This document shows positions 27,160-36,900 of a stretch of 64,000 nt of DNA, piece after piece. Below the pieces are notes generated by a model that worked only from the letters and a program-made list of their open reading frames with translations, was not told the DNA's origin and did no database searches. Both the position numbers and the translations under genes were made by a program. The stretch is from Filimonas sp. (lineage in GTDB: Bacteria > Bacteroidota > Bacteroidia > Chitinophagales > Chitinophagaceae), in NCBI GenBank assembly GCA_017306865.1, contig JAFKHH010000014.1:434001-498000 (forward strand), read 5' to 3'. Positions within the stretch are counted from its first letter, which is position 1. Every line of letters starts with the position of its first letter.

Positions 27160-29514
27160 ATGTATTCATTTTTCAAAAACACCTTTTTGCTTTTTCTTTT
27201 TATTGCTGCGGCATCTCTGCCGTCATTTGCACAAAATGTTCCGGCTGATACCCTTAAAACACCCCCATCCCAGGATGCCAGTGTTTATATTAGTTCCGAC
27301 AGTCTACTGAAGAAGGTGGAACTGCTGCATACTACGCTGAACAAGATCGGTATGACTTCACGCGGGGTGGATACAAAACCGATCGAGAGCCAGCTACCGG
27401 AAATTCAGAACAACCTTGCTCTTATAAATGATGCGCTGACGAATAATACGAATATGCTCAACTCCAGGAACATACAATTGTTCCAGGTGTTGCTGACAGA
27501 TATGCAAGCGCAGTTGGATGCATGGAGAACACAGCTATTTGACTACAACAAAGAACTAATCAGCATGCATGTAACCATGCAAGGCTTTAAGAATGATACA
27601 GCGTTTTTAAAACAAGTAAAAGCAGATACCCTTTTCCGTGAACTCTATAAGACAGAGCTGACCGGATTAAAAGAAAAGTGGATAAAAGCTTCTGCCCGTA
27701 TGAATGATAACCTTGCTAAGGTAAATACCCTGCAGGCCAGCGTATCTAACAGTTATTTCCAGTCTATGGAAATGCAAAACTCCATTCGCAGGCAATTGAT
27801 GAGAAACAGCCGCGGCGCTTTCTCCCAGGAATACTCTCCGCTTTGGCAATTTAAAAATGACTCAACACAGGTTATCACGAAGGATGCAAGAGAGAAGTCG
27901 GTGAACATTCAGAAAAGGATACTGAATTATTATTTCAAAAAGGTATCGGACAACTGGTTGTGGATCGGTCTCATTGGTTTAGTCTTCTTGTTATGGGTAA
28001 TGCGCAATTTCTTCATTATTAAAAAGAATAATGAACAAGCTGCTCTGCAGAAGGCGAATATTACGCACATAAAACCGGTTCCGGTGTTGAGTACACTGGT
28101 GCTTATGTTAACCATTGTACCTTTCTTCGATCTTAATCCACCGGTTATTTATATACAGCTCATACAGTTTTCCCTGTTGATCGTTCTGACTATTAAGCTG
28201 TGGAATACATGGAACAGGAAAACATTTCTTGTGTGGGTAGCTATACTTATTCTTTACTTCCTGTTTGGCTTTAGTCATGTTATTAATAACGCAGGTATCC
28301 CTTTCCGTCTATTGCTATTGGCTGCAAATATTGGCTCGGTCGTATTTGGGTTTTATCTTTTCCGGGTTTTCAAAAACATGTTATTCTTACAGAAATTTTC
28401 GAGGATAGCAATTGGCATTTTTATCGCACTTAATGCGCTTGCCGTTTTGTGTAATTTTACGGGACGCCTCTCTGTATCCAAAGTAATGAGTAGTGCCGCT
28501 ATTTTCAGCATTACACAACTGATCGGGCTATCTGTTTTTATACAGTTGGTTGCAGAATTTTTACACCTGCAAATGATTGCGACAAGAGTTAAGGGTGGCA
28601 AAACAGCATCGTTCAATTACGAGAAAATACAAAAGAGCTTTACGAAACTTCTGTCTACAGTAGCCATCATCTGCTGGTTTATTATACTCTTTGCAAACCT
28701 CAACATCTATCCTATCCTGTATAGCTTACTCAGCCGCTTGCTCAATACGGCTCATACAATAGGCAGCATTACGTTTACCGCAAGTCACGTGTTGTTGTTC
28801 TTTGTGATCATATATGTCTCTAACATTTTACAGAAATATGTGGGCTATTTTCTTGGTGAAACAGAAGATGATTTTGCCACACAGGCCAGTAAGAAAAATT
28901 CTAAACTGGCTATCATACGCTTATTGCTTTTATTGGCAGGTTTCTTATTGGCTATCGCAGCCAGTGGTTTGGCTGTAGATAAAATAACGGTGGTGCTAGG
29001 TGCCTTAGGTGTTGGTATTGGTTTAGGCTTACAGACAATTGTAAACAATCTTGTATCTGGTGTGATCCTCATTTTCGAGCGTCCGTTCCAGATCGGTGAC
29101 TTCATTGAAATATCTGATAAAAAAGGCAAGGTAAAAGATATGGGCATACGCTCCAGCAGGATGATAACCGAGGATGGTGCAGAGATCATTATTCCAAATG
29201 GAGACCTACTGTCTGGAAGAGTTACCAACTGGACGTTGTCCAATGATCATATACGCGCAGTGCTTACTTTTAAATTACAGCCTGTAGACTTACTTGAAGT
29301 GGCTAAAACTGCGATTATGGATTCGCTGAATGCATCAGAAATGGTAATGCAGCGTTTGCCTAAAGAAATACTAGTCTCTTCTATTAACGATAGCGCGGCT
29401 GAAGTGAAGGTACTGTTCTGGGTAAACAATATTCACACAGAACAACTAACCCGCAGTCTTGTACTAACCGCTATTTACCAGGCGTTGAAACAAAAGGAAA
29501 TAAGTATATTGTAG
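27160..29514 (+). CDS. Large mechanosensitive channel, MscS/MscK type
   Basis: A 784-residue inner-membrane channel relieving osmotic downshock. A signal peptide (FFKNTFLLFLFIAAASLPSF) is followed by a periplasmic, partly coiled region (about 25-260). About 10 transmembrane segments (270-620) lead to the pore helix and MscS core: KITVVLGALGVGIGLGLQTI, VNNLVSGVILIFERPFQIGD (about 610-650), then the beta domain with IRSSRMITEDGAEIIIPNGD and the C-terminal vestibule. The pore helix shows the Gly/Ala packing typical of MscS. It is preceded by the ribBA terminator and followed by a perfect 18-bp family A hairpin, so it is probably monocistronic. Confidence 0.93.
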   Translation: MYSFFKNTFLLFLFIAAASLPSFAQNVPADTLKTPPSQDASVYISSDSLLKKVELLHTTLNKIGMTSRGVDTKPIESQLPEIQNNLALINDALTNNTNMLNSRNIQLFQVLLTDMQAQLDAWRTQLFDYNKELISMHVTMQGFKNDTAFLKQVKADTLFRELYKTELTGLKEKWIKASARMNDNLAKVNTLQASVSNSYFQSMEMQNSIRRQLMRNSRGAFSQEYSPLWQFKNDSTQVITKDAREKSVNIQKRILNYYFKKVSDNWLWIGLIGLVFLLWVMRNFFIIKKNNEQAALQKANITHIKPVPVLSTLVLMLTIVPFFDLNPPVIYIQLIQFSLLIVLTIKLWNTWNRKTFLVWVAILILYFLFGFSHVINNAGIPFRLLLLAANIGSVVFGFYLFRVFKNMLFLQKFSRIAIGIFIALNALAVLCNFTGRLSVSKVMSSAAIFSITQLIGLSVFIQLVAEFLHLQMIATRVKGGKTASFNYEKIQKSFTKLLSTVAIICWFIILFANLNIYPILYSLLSRLLNTAHTIGSITFTASHVLLFFVIIYVSNILQKYVGYFLGETEDDFATQASKKNSKLAIIRLLLLLAGFLLAIAASGLAVDKITVVLGALGVGIGLGLQTIVNNLVSGVILIFERPFQIGDFIEISDKKGKVKDMGIRSSRMITEDGAEIIIPNGDLLSGRVTNWTLSNDHIRAVLTFKLQPVDLLEVAKTAIMDSLNASEMVMQRLPKEILVSSINDSAAEVKVLFWVNNIHTEQLTRSLVLTAIYQALKQKEISIL

Positions 29515-29520
29515 TGGTAT

Positions 29521-29584
29521 ATTGTTGAATTGTTTTATGGTTACATTGTTATTTGACGTTGTGATCATAAAACAATTCAACAAT
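29521..29584. repeat. Family A inverted repeat with perfect 18-bp arms
   Basis: ATTGTTGAATTGTTTTAT (29521-29538) is exactly complementary to 29567-29584. The loop holds GGTTACATTGTTATTTGACG. It is the clearest family A hairpin, lying between the channel and hydrolase genes. Confidence 0.85.
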
Positions 29585-29599
29585 TAAACAATATATCAT

Positions 29600-30241
29600 T
29601 TGAAAATCTACTTCCTGTCAGGATTAGGCGCAGACAAAAGCGTGTTCCACTTCCTGGACCTGTCTTTTTGTGAGCCGGTATTTCTTGACTGGATTCCTGC
29701 TTTGCCTGGCGAAACGTTAGCTGCATACGCGCCACGTATGCGTGAGCTGATACCGGATGAGCATCCATATATTGTCGGAATATCTTTCGGCGGAATGCTG
29801 GCTGTAGAAATCGCTAAAAGAGATACCGCCATCAAAGCATTCATTATTTCCAGCGCCAAAACAAAACACGAACTACCTGCCTGGATACGGGCTTGCAAAT
29901 ATTTCCCCGCTTACAAGTGGTTGCCGGATGGACTGATGCGCTTTATTGCAAGCAAGTGTAACTGGCTGTTTGGTGCGGAGCAGAAAGCTTCAATCAAAAT
30001 ATTCAAACAGATCATTGCGGAGAGCAATGTTCCCTTCAATACATGGGCTGTAAATGCTGTGGTTCATTGGGATAATGAAACGGTTCCGCCCAACGTATTT
30101 CATATACATGGCACGTTAGACCTGTTACTTCCCTATCGTTGTGTAACTTGTAATGCATCCGTTAAACATGGAAAGCATTTAATGGTTATGGACCATGCGG
30201 AGGAAGTGGATGAAGTGATGAGGGAATATTTTATAGCGTAG
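29600..30241 (+). CDS. Alpha/beta hydrolase
   Basis: A 213-residue cytoplasmic hydrolase. The N-terminal KIYFLSGLGADKSVF with the oxyanion turn, the nucleophile elbow GISFGG (Ser near 59), a likely acid in HGTLDLLLP (near 175) and the catalytic His in MDHAEEVDEV (near 198) complete the triad. The substrate is unknown. The start is a TTG at 29600: a stop codon lies in frame at 29585-29587 and the next ATG would remove the conserved first strand. The TTG is part of the word CATTTGA that often ends family A repeats, so the 5' end of this gene directly abuts repeat DNA. It probably stands alone. Confidence 0.8.
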   Translation: MKIYFLSGLGADKSVFHFLDLSFCEPVFLDWIPALPGETLAAYAPRMRELIPDEHPYIVGISFGGMLAVEIAKRDTAIKAFIISSAKTKHELPAWIRACKYFPAYKWLPDGLMRFIASKCNWLFGAEQKASIKIFKQIIAESNVPFNTWAVNAVVHWDNETVPPNVFHIHGTLDLLLPYRCVTCNASVKHGKHLMVMDHAEEVDEVMREYFIA

Positions 30242-30245
30242 ATCG

Positions 30246-30410
30246 TTTTATTGCTATATGGTCAAATTGTTATTGGTGCGAAGGTTCCACGCAAACCTGC
30301 TAAGTATCGCAAAGGACGCGGAGGTTACGCAAAGAACACAGAGAGATGAGCAACGCCCAACAATATAACCATGCAACAATTAAACAATTGAACCATCCAG
30401 CATTTTCAAA
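30246..30410. repeat. Mixed family A and D repeats
   Basis: TTTTATTGCTATATGGTCAA and AACAATATAACCATGCAACA flank family D words (TATCGCAAAGGACGCGGAGG, CGCAAAGAACACAGAGAG). A family D module thus sits within a family A hairpin. Confidence 0.65.
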
Positions 30411-30427
30411 TTATCTCATTTTCAAAT

Positions 30428-31105
30428 TCATTTCACCTCCTTCACCACATCCCACATGGCATTTGCTAAAAACCTGTTGCCTTCATCATTCATATGAACG
30501 CCGTCTGTTGTTAATACCCCTTTGTCTTTGTTGTCCGGGTTATTTGTTGCGAGGTATTCAAGAAATTTAGCACGAAGATCAACCAACGGTAATCGTGTAC
30601 TGGCTGCAATGCGCCTGATGATGTCGCTGTATTGGTTTAGCTCACCGTCCTGTGGATTGGTGCAGTTGTTCTTCTCCCCTATTACTGCGGGTGTAGCTAC
30701 AACTACTTTAATGTTTGCCGCCTGGAATTTTCTGATCATGGCGCGATAAAACTTTTCAAACTTATCGGCATCTGTTCCTGTGCCGGAGGTGCGCTTATGC
30801 CATACGTCATTCACGCCTACATATATTACCACAATATCCGGCGACTTGGCTATCACATCTTCTTCCATACGCAGGTATAGGTCATACACTTTATTGCCGC
30901 CAACGCCTGCACCGATCAGTTCATAATTATCAATGTTATCTTTCGCCAGCAGATCTTTCAGCACAGAGATATAGCCGTTTGGCGTTATACCAGCTTGTGT
31001 AATGGAATCGCCAAAGAACACTACTTTTCTCTTTTTGTCGGATACAAATGAAGCGAATAACATAAGCAGGATAAATGTGCTGAGTAATAATAATTTGCTA
31101 CTCAT
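30428..31105 (-). CDS. SGNH/GDSL hydrolase, secreted
   Basis: A 225-residue esterase/acetylhydrolase-type enzyme with an N-terminal hydrophobic signal (KLLLLSTFILLMLFASFVS). The four SGNH blocks are visible: VFFGDSITQAG (Ser near 34), GVGGNKV, VIYVGVNDVWH (Asn block III) and DGVHMNDEG (Asp-His near 202-205). Such enzymes deacylate carbohydrates or lipids; the substrate is not predictable. The gene is monocistronic and convergent with the alpha/beta hydrolase. Confidence 0.9.
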   Translation of the reverse strand: MSSKLLLLSTFILLMLFASFVSDKKRKVVFFGDSITQAGITPNGYISVLKDLLAKDNIDNYELIGAGVGGNKVYDLYLRMEEDVIAKSPDIVVIYVGVNDVWHKRTSGTGTDADKFEKFYRAMIRKFQAANIKVVVATPAVIGEKNNCTNPQDGELNQYSDIIRRIAASTRLPLVDLRAKFLEYLATNNPDNKDKGVLTTDGVHMNDEGNRFLANAMWDVVKEVK

Positions 31106-31290
31106 ATTAAAATAAATGTTGGGTTAATGATCTGGCAGAGGGAACACTTTTTATAGGCAACACTGCAATAAACGCCTTCTAAAAAGGGCTTCACTCTTGC
31201 GCCGGGCTTGATTTCTACTCAAAATAAAGGATAAAAACCCGCTGATCTCTGCTGGAAATCAAATCTTTTTAAAAATAATCGCAAAAATAT

Positions 31291-31322
31291 TTTGTGTTTT
31301 TATACCACACCCCTTATTTTTG
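31291..31322 (+). promoter_or_regulatory. tRNA-Gln promoter (TTTG / TAnnTTTG)
   Basis: TTTG at 31291-31294 and TATTTTTG at 31315-31322, spaced by 20 bp, match the Bacteroidota vegetative promoter. The transcript would start about 10 nt before the tRNA. Confidence 0.8.
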
Positions 31323-31338
31323 CAGCCCAATAACGGAT

Positions 31339-31412
31339 TGGGTTATGGTGTAACGGTAGCACGACAGATTTTGGTTCTGTTCGTCTAGGTTCGAATCCTA
31401 GTAACCCAACCA
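31339..31412 (+). tRNA. tRNA-Gln (anticodon TTG)
   Basis: The acceptor stem TGGGTTA pairs with TAACCCA, and the CCA end is encoded (31410-31412). The anticodon arm ACAGA/TCTGT encloses TTTTGGT with anticodon TTG at 31371-31373. The T arm CTAGG-TTCGAAT-CCTAG is perfect. It decodes CAA/CAG. Confidence 0.97.
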
Positions 31413-31414
31413 CT

Positions 31415-31445
31415 AAACGGAGCAACTATTTGCTCCGTTTTTTTA
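31415..31445 (+). terminator. tRNA-Gln terminator
   Basis: AAACGGAGCAA (31415-31425) pairs perfectly with TTGCTCCGTTT (31430-31440) around CTAT, followed by T residues. Confidence 0.9.
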
Positions 31446-31448
31446 TGC

Positions 31449-31541
31449 ATAAAAGTTTCAACAGTTTGCAGGTTTCAACGTTTCACAAGTCTTGAACCTC
31501 CTTTTTGAAACAATGAAACGTTGGAACCGCTGAAACACTTC
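31449..31541. repeat. Inverted repeat of GTTTCAACGTTTCA words
   Basis: GTTTCAACAGTTTGCAGG and GTTTCAACGTTTCAC at the left are mirrored by ATGAAACGTTGGAACCGCTG and AAAC at the right. It is a rarer repeat type, seen once here, just upstream of jetA. Confidence 0.55.
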
Positions 31542-31574
31542 CAAACAGTGGATAAATCGGCGCTAACTGTGGCT

Positions 31575-31622
31575 ATTTCGTACTTCGTACTTTGTCCTTC
31601 GTACCTAAAATCTCCTATCTTG
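31575..31622 (+). promoter_or_regulatory. Family B word and possible jetA promoter
   Basis: The family B string CGTACTTCGTACTTTGTCC supplies a TTTG at 31591-31594. TATCTTG at 31616-31622 resembles TAnnTTTG with one base missing, 21 bp downstream. The ATG is at 31628, so a promoter here would give an almost leaderless jetA message. Weak support. Confidence 0.35.
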
Positions 31623-31627
31623 CCGCC

Positions 31628-33094
31628 ATGGCTACAATGGATGTCTTTTCATTATTTAATAATGCCCCGGCTATCCAGATGCTGCGTATGCGTAATGCTG
31701 CGTGGGTGTTGCCCTTTTTGTACGAAGTGTTTAAAGAAGGGAATAATTTTTCAGTAGAGGAAACGAAACTGACGCACTTACTGGCAGAGACGCTGAGCCT
31801 GCATGCAGATGGACTGGAAGACCTGGAGGAAGCGAAAATTGAATTTGGCGAGGATGAAGAAAGCCGCGCGCGTAAGTACTTGCTTAACTGGGTACAAAAA
31901 CGTGTATTACAGGATTTTCCCGACTCTGATGGTACTACACAATATCAATTGAGTGCGCATACGGAAAAGGTGTTTCAATGGTTTCAGACATTGGCGCGAA
32001 GAGATTTTGTGGGAACAGAGAGCCGGTTTAAAATGTTGTTTTCTTCTCTGCGCGATATGGTAGAGAAGTCTGAAGATGACCGCACGATGCGCCTGGAAGA
32101 ACTGAAGAATAAACGCGCTGCAATAGACCGTGAAATAAAAGCACTGGAGCTGGGTGCTACTGTAGAAGTGTATAACAATGCGCAGGTACAGGAACGCCTG
32201 GAATTATTTATCCGTTTGTGCTATGAACTGCTCAGCGACTTCCGTGAGGTGGAAGATAACTTCAAACAGATACACCGTAGCATTGTAGAGCATCACACCA
32301 AGGCTGAATTAAATAAAGGCGCTATCGTAGGTTATGCCTTCGAAGCATACGACTCACTACGTAACAGTGACCAGGGAAAAAGCTTCTATGCTTTCTGGGA
32401 TTTTTTGATCTCGCGTGCCGGCCAGGAAGAATGGCGCTTATTGACAGAACAATTATTCAAACTACTGGAAGACAGGAATATTACTGCGGACAATACGTTC
32501 CTGCAAAACATCAAAACACTTTTGCTGCAACAGGGCCGTAATGTGTATGAGGCGAACGACCGCATGGCGGAAAAACTGAGCCGTATTATTTCTGAAAAGG
32601 AAATTGCACGCCACAGAAGATTACGGACGCAGATCAGCAATATTAAGGAGCTGGTGCTGGATGCGATAAATGATGATACAATCAATTGTGGTATAGGTAC
32701 AGATAAAGCGCCTGAGATCCGTCTTGCGATGGACCGTAAATTAAACCTGGAACAAAAGGCACAGGCTGTTGTAATGAAACAACCTGCCAATGCCTCGGAG
32801 GCTATTGCAGACATGGAGCGCTTTAGCCGTATGCTGAATACGAGCTTTATCGACAAGAAAAAACTGTGGCAAAAGGTGGAAGATGTGTTGAAACAAAAAC
32901 AAACGGCTACGCTGAAGGAAATAGCTGAAACGGCAGGGCTTGAACACGGCATTCCTGAGATCGTATCTTATTTCAGTTTCCTGAAAGACAAGGCTAGCCG
33001 TGTGCAAGCGCTTAGTGGAATGACGGAGCATATTGCGATCAATGAAGCGGAGACAAAATTTATAGAAGTACCGTATTTACTGTTTAGTAAGTAG
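31628..33094 (+). CDS. jetA: Wadjet/MksF-type protein JetA (DUF3375)
   Basis: A 488-residue kleisin-like subunit of a bacterial condensin-type complex. The N-terminal FSLFNNAPAIQMLRMRNAAW followed by VLPFLYEVFKEG, the central YQLSAHTEKVFQWFQ and RDFVGTESRFKMLFSSLRDM, and the helical ELKNKRAAIDREIKALELG and LLSDFREVEDNFKQIHRSIV blocks are the DUF3375 (type I JetA/MksF) pattern. In Wadjet systems JetABC recognises and loops circular plasmid DNA. The ATG at 31628 is chosen because DUF3375 proteins begin just before FSLF; 31637 is an alternative. It is followed after 297 bp of repeats by jetB and jetC. Family identification is by recalled sequence pattern, not a search. Confidence 0.88.
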   Translation: MATMDVFSLFNNAPAIQMLRMRNAAWVLPFLYEVFKEGNNFSVEETKLTHLLAETLSLHADGLEDLEEAKIEFGEDEESRARKYLLNWVQKRVLQDFPDSDGTTQYQLSAHTEKVFQWFQTLARRDFVGTESRFKMLFSSLRDMVEKSEDDRTMRLEELKNKRAAIDREIKALELGATVEVYNNAQVQERLELFIRLCYELLSDFREVEDNFKQIHRSIVEHHTKAELNKGAIVGYAFEAYDSLRNSDQGKSFYAFWDFLISRAGQEEWRLLTEQLFKLLEDRNITADNTFLQNIKTLLLQQGRNVYEANDRMAEKLSRIISEKEIARHRRLRTQISNIKELVLDAINDDTINCGIGTDKAPEIRLAMDRKLNLEQKAQAVVMKQPANASEAIADMERFSRMLNTSFIDKKKLWQKVEDVLKQKQTATLKEIAETAGLEHGIPEIVSYFSFLKDKASRVQALSGMTEHIAINEAETKFIEVPYLLFSK

Positions 33095-33391
33095 ATATAT
33101 GTACGATGTTAGATGTACAATGTAAGCTATAAGTACGAGGTACAAAGTACTAAGTACGAAAATGTCTTTGTGCTCTTTGCGTATCCTCTGTGTTCTCTGC
33201 GTTACTGTATCGCAAAGTGCGCAGAGGATACGCAGAGAGGAGGAAGAGGAGAGAACAAAATGCTGAAGTGTGCGACGCAAGGGACGATATATAGCAGTAC
33301 TTCTGTTGGGTTCAAAATAAGTAATTAAAAAAAAAATAAGAAGTGAGAGTGGCGGGAACGATTCACGACTCACGATTGACGATTCACGAAT
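33095..33391. repeat. Repeat-filled jetA-jetB gap (families B, D, C)
   Basis: In order: TGTACGATGTTAGATGTAC and AAGTACGAGGTACAAAGTAC (family B, 33101-33160); a family D inverted repeat (GCGTATCCTCTGTGTTCTC against GCGCAGAGGATACGCAGAG, 33166-33245); an A-rich stretch; then family C CACGACTCACGATTGACG up to the jetB start. No gene fits here. Confidence 0.75.
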
Positions 33392-33994
33392 ATGTTGTCT
33401 AATAAAACTAAAATACTCCCCTTCACTTCAGTTTTTATCAAGCTGTTGAAAGGGCCTGTGGAATACCTGGAAAAATCTTCCTGGGAAAAATTGATCACGT
33501 ATAAGACGGAGCTTGCGGGCTTTGTACAGCAGCTCGGCCTTACGCTGATGCTGGATGAGGATGATGGTTACGCTTACCTGAAACATACCGTATCTGAAGA
33601 GGATGACGAAACAGGTGTAAGCTGGATGCAACGCCGTGCATTTACCTACGACGAGAGTGTAATGCTGGTACTGCTGCGCGACATGATGGCGGAGTTTGAA
33701 GTAGGAGAAGTAGTTACGCGCGAGCTGGTAAAAAAACGCCGCGAAATAAAAGAATATGCCGAGTTGTTTTTCAAAGAAAATGCGAGCCGTGTAAAGTTTA
33801 TTAAAGAACTGGATAAACTGATAGACCGTGCTGAGGAAAACGGTTTTCTTGATATTGTAGAGAACAACGATGTATCGGACGAGCAAAAGTTCAGGATCAA
33901 AAAGATCATCAAAGCAAGAGTAGACAGTGAAGTATTGGAACAGTTTAAACAACAATTAGAAAAGCATGCAGCTAAACGTATTCAGCACCGATAA
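33392..33994 (+). CDS. jetB: Wadjet/MksE-type protein JetB (DUF4194)
   Basis: A 200-residue winged-helix KITE-like subunit. It fits DUF4194: FTSVFIKLLKGPVEYLEKSS at the N-terminus, EDDETGVSWMQRRAFTYDES and MLVLLRDMMAEFEVGE in the centre, and KFIKELDKLIDRAEENGFLD toward the end. It would bind the JetA kleisin. Its last 29 bases overlap jetC, the normal tight arrangement in these operons, whereas the gap to jetA is unusually long. No catalytic motif is expected. Confidence 0.87.
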   Translation: MLSNKTKILPFTSVFIKLLKGPVEYLEKSSWEKLITYKTELAGFVQQLGLTLMLDEDDGYAYLKHTVSEEDDETGVSWMQRRAFTYDESVMLVLLRDMMAEFEVGEVVTRELVKKRREIKEYAELFFKENASRVKFIKELDKLIDRAEENGFLDIVENNDVSDEQKFRIKKIIKARVDSEVLEQFKQQLEKHAAKRIQHR

Positions 33995-36900
33995 CCAGAA
34001 GTCTGGTTTTCGTTTACAATATATGGAGGTGTATAACTGGGGCACATTTGATGAGCATGTGCACAGTATCAGGCCGATGGGTGAAACCAGTTTGCTAACA
34101 GGGTCGAATGGTAGCGGCAAGACTACGTTTGTAGATGCTTTGCTGACGCTGATCGTGCCTGAGAAAAAATACAGGTTTTACAACCAGTCATCAGGCAGCG
34201 AGAAGAAGGGTGACCGTACGGAGGACAGCTATGTATTGGGTGGTTATGGTACGATCAATAGTGAGAGTTTAGGCACTACGAAGACATTATATCTCCGCGA
34301 AAATAAGGAGGAAGCTTATAGCATTTTGCTGGCGCACTTTGCGAATGAGGCGGAGCAATTTGTAACATTGTTCCAGGTGCGTTATTTCTCCGGTGGAGAT
34401 ATGGTAAAAAAGTTTGCCATTGCACATAAGCCACTGCACATTGAAACAGATTTCAAACCTTTTGATACAGGTGGCAACTGGAAGAAACGAATAGATCAGC
34501 AATACAATAAAGGATCACGCAAGCAGGTAGAATGGTTTGATGCGGCGAGTAAATACGCACAGCGTATGGTGGAAGTGCTGGGTATGCAGAGCATACAGGC
34601 GCTGAGTTTGTTTAACCAGACGGTCGGCATTAAGGTGTTGGGTAACCTGGATGAGTTTATCCGTATGCACATGCTGGAGCCGCGTAATATGGAAGAGGAA
34701 TTTTCTGATCTGAAGAAACACCTCGGCACTTTGCTGGATGCGCAACGCAATATTGAAAAAGCAGAAGAGCAGATAAAGCTGTTGAAAACTTTAGAGCAGC
34801 ATTATACAGAATACACGACTTTTCAGCAACGCATAGATGATGCCAAACAACAGTCGCAAACAGCTACGATCTGGAACAGCTATACAAAGAATCATTTACT
34901 ATCTCAAGCAATAGAGGTACACGAAACGGAGATCGTAGCACAGAAGCAGCAATTGGATGTTTGTAAAAAAGCCCTGGAGTCGTTGCAGGAGCAGGAACGC
35001 ACTACACGTAATGAACTAGAGAATAATAAAGCAGGCCAACGTTTACAGCAACTGGAAAACGATCTGAAGGATCTGAACGAAAGATTACTGCAAACAGAAA
35101 AGAACTTTGCTGTATTCTCCGACTGGTGTACTACGCTGCACATGGAAGAAACATCGCCTACGGATGAGGCGGGTTATAAGCGTGTGCTGGGTGAGGCAAG
35201 AAAAGCCAAGCTGACACTGGAGCGCGAACAGCGGCTGAATGATGACGATGACTTTGACGCAAAAAATATTTTAAAGAGAAGTGAGGAAGAGCGGGACACC
35301 GTGGAGCGTGAACTGAATGTGTTACTGCAATCTAAAAACAATATACCGGGTCACCTGATCGCAGTGCGTAAGGAGATCTGTAATGCGCTGAAGCTGGACA
35401 CGAATGATCTGCCGTTTGCAGGTGAACTGATGCAGGTAAAACATACAGAGCTGGATTGGGAACCTGCATTGGAAAAACTATTACATGGCTTTGCGCTTCG
35501 TTTATTGGTATCGGATAAGCATTACAAAAAGGTAAACAAGTTTGTAAACAATACAAACCTGCGCTCCCGCCTGGTGTATTACCATGTTACAGAAAGCGCG
35601 TTGATACAACACGCAGAGGAAGACGCCATTTATCACAAACTGGCTTTTCATCCTGAACATAAACTGGGTAAATGGGTGGAACAACAGGTTATACGCCAGT
35701 TTGATTATATAGCCCTGGAGGACGAGAAGACACTTGACAGGTATGACAAAGCGATAACGATAAATGGCCTGATCAAGAATCGTGATCGCCACGAAAAGGA
35801 TGATCGTCCGGACCGTAATGATGCGGGCCGCTATGTAATGGGCTGGAACAATGAGAAAAAGAAAGAAGCGTATATCAAACGTCGTGATGCGCTGGTATTA
35901 CAAATAGGCAGTGCCAATGAAACACTGCAAAGATGTAAACGTCGTGCGGAGCGTTTGCAGAAGCAAGCGCATGCATTGTTACGCTTAGAAGAGCATGATG
36001 GCTTTGCTGTGATCAATGTACAGGGTATGCAACGTAACAGCCGTACGATAGAGGAGCAAATGGAAGCGCTGAAGGGCAGCAGCAACCAGTTGAAAACGTT
36101 GACTAAACAACTGGATGCAATACACAAGCAGCTAACAGAGAAAGACGAAGAGCGCTCTTCCCTGGAGCGGGCAATTGCACTGAAGGAGGACAAGCAGCAG
36201 GACATGGTGCAGCAACAGAACATATTGCAACCACTGCTGGAACAGGTCACAGAAAACGATAAGGATTTCTTATTGTCTTTCCAGCAAACACATACGGACT
36301 TACTGTCTTCTGTAACGCTGGAAAATATTGATGAGAAATATACTACGCTGAAGGAGAAGATCAACGGCTCATTCAGCCGCTTGCAGGATGCTGTGCACAA
36401 AGAAGAAAATTCATTAAACAAGAGCATTAACAGGATTAAGAATCCACCGATCGACATTCAGCAACGTTTCCCTGACTGGACGGGTGATGTGCAATTATTG
36501 GCTGACGATGCGAAATATGCCATAGAGTACATAGAATGGTTGCAAAAGCTGGAAACAGAAAACCTGCCAAAGCATAAGAAGGACTTTGAGAACTTCATTA
36601 CCACAACGATGACGTATAAGATCGGTGGCCTGAATGAAGAGATGGAGAAATGGGAACGGGAAATTAAGAGCAATGTAACGCGATTAAATGAATCACTGAA
36701 CGGCATTAACTTCAACCGTCTACCAGATACATTTATTCAACTAGGTATTCGCCCGGTGAATGATACAACGATCAAGGCTTTCCGGTCTAAACTGTTGGAA
36801 GCATTGCCACAGGCATCTAACTGGCAACAGAGCAGTTTTGAAGAGAAGGCAAAACACTTCCGGGAGAAGGTACAGCCTCTGATCAACTCACTGGATGAAA

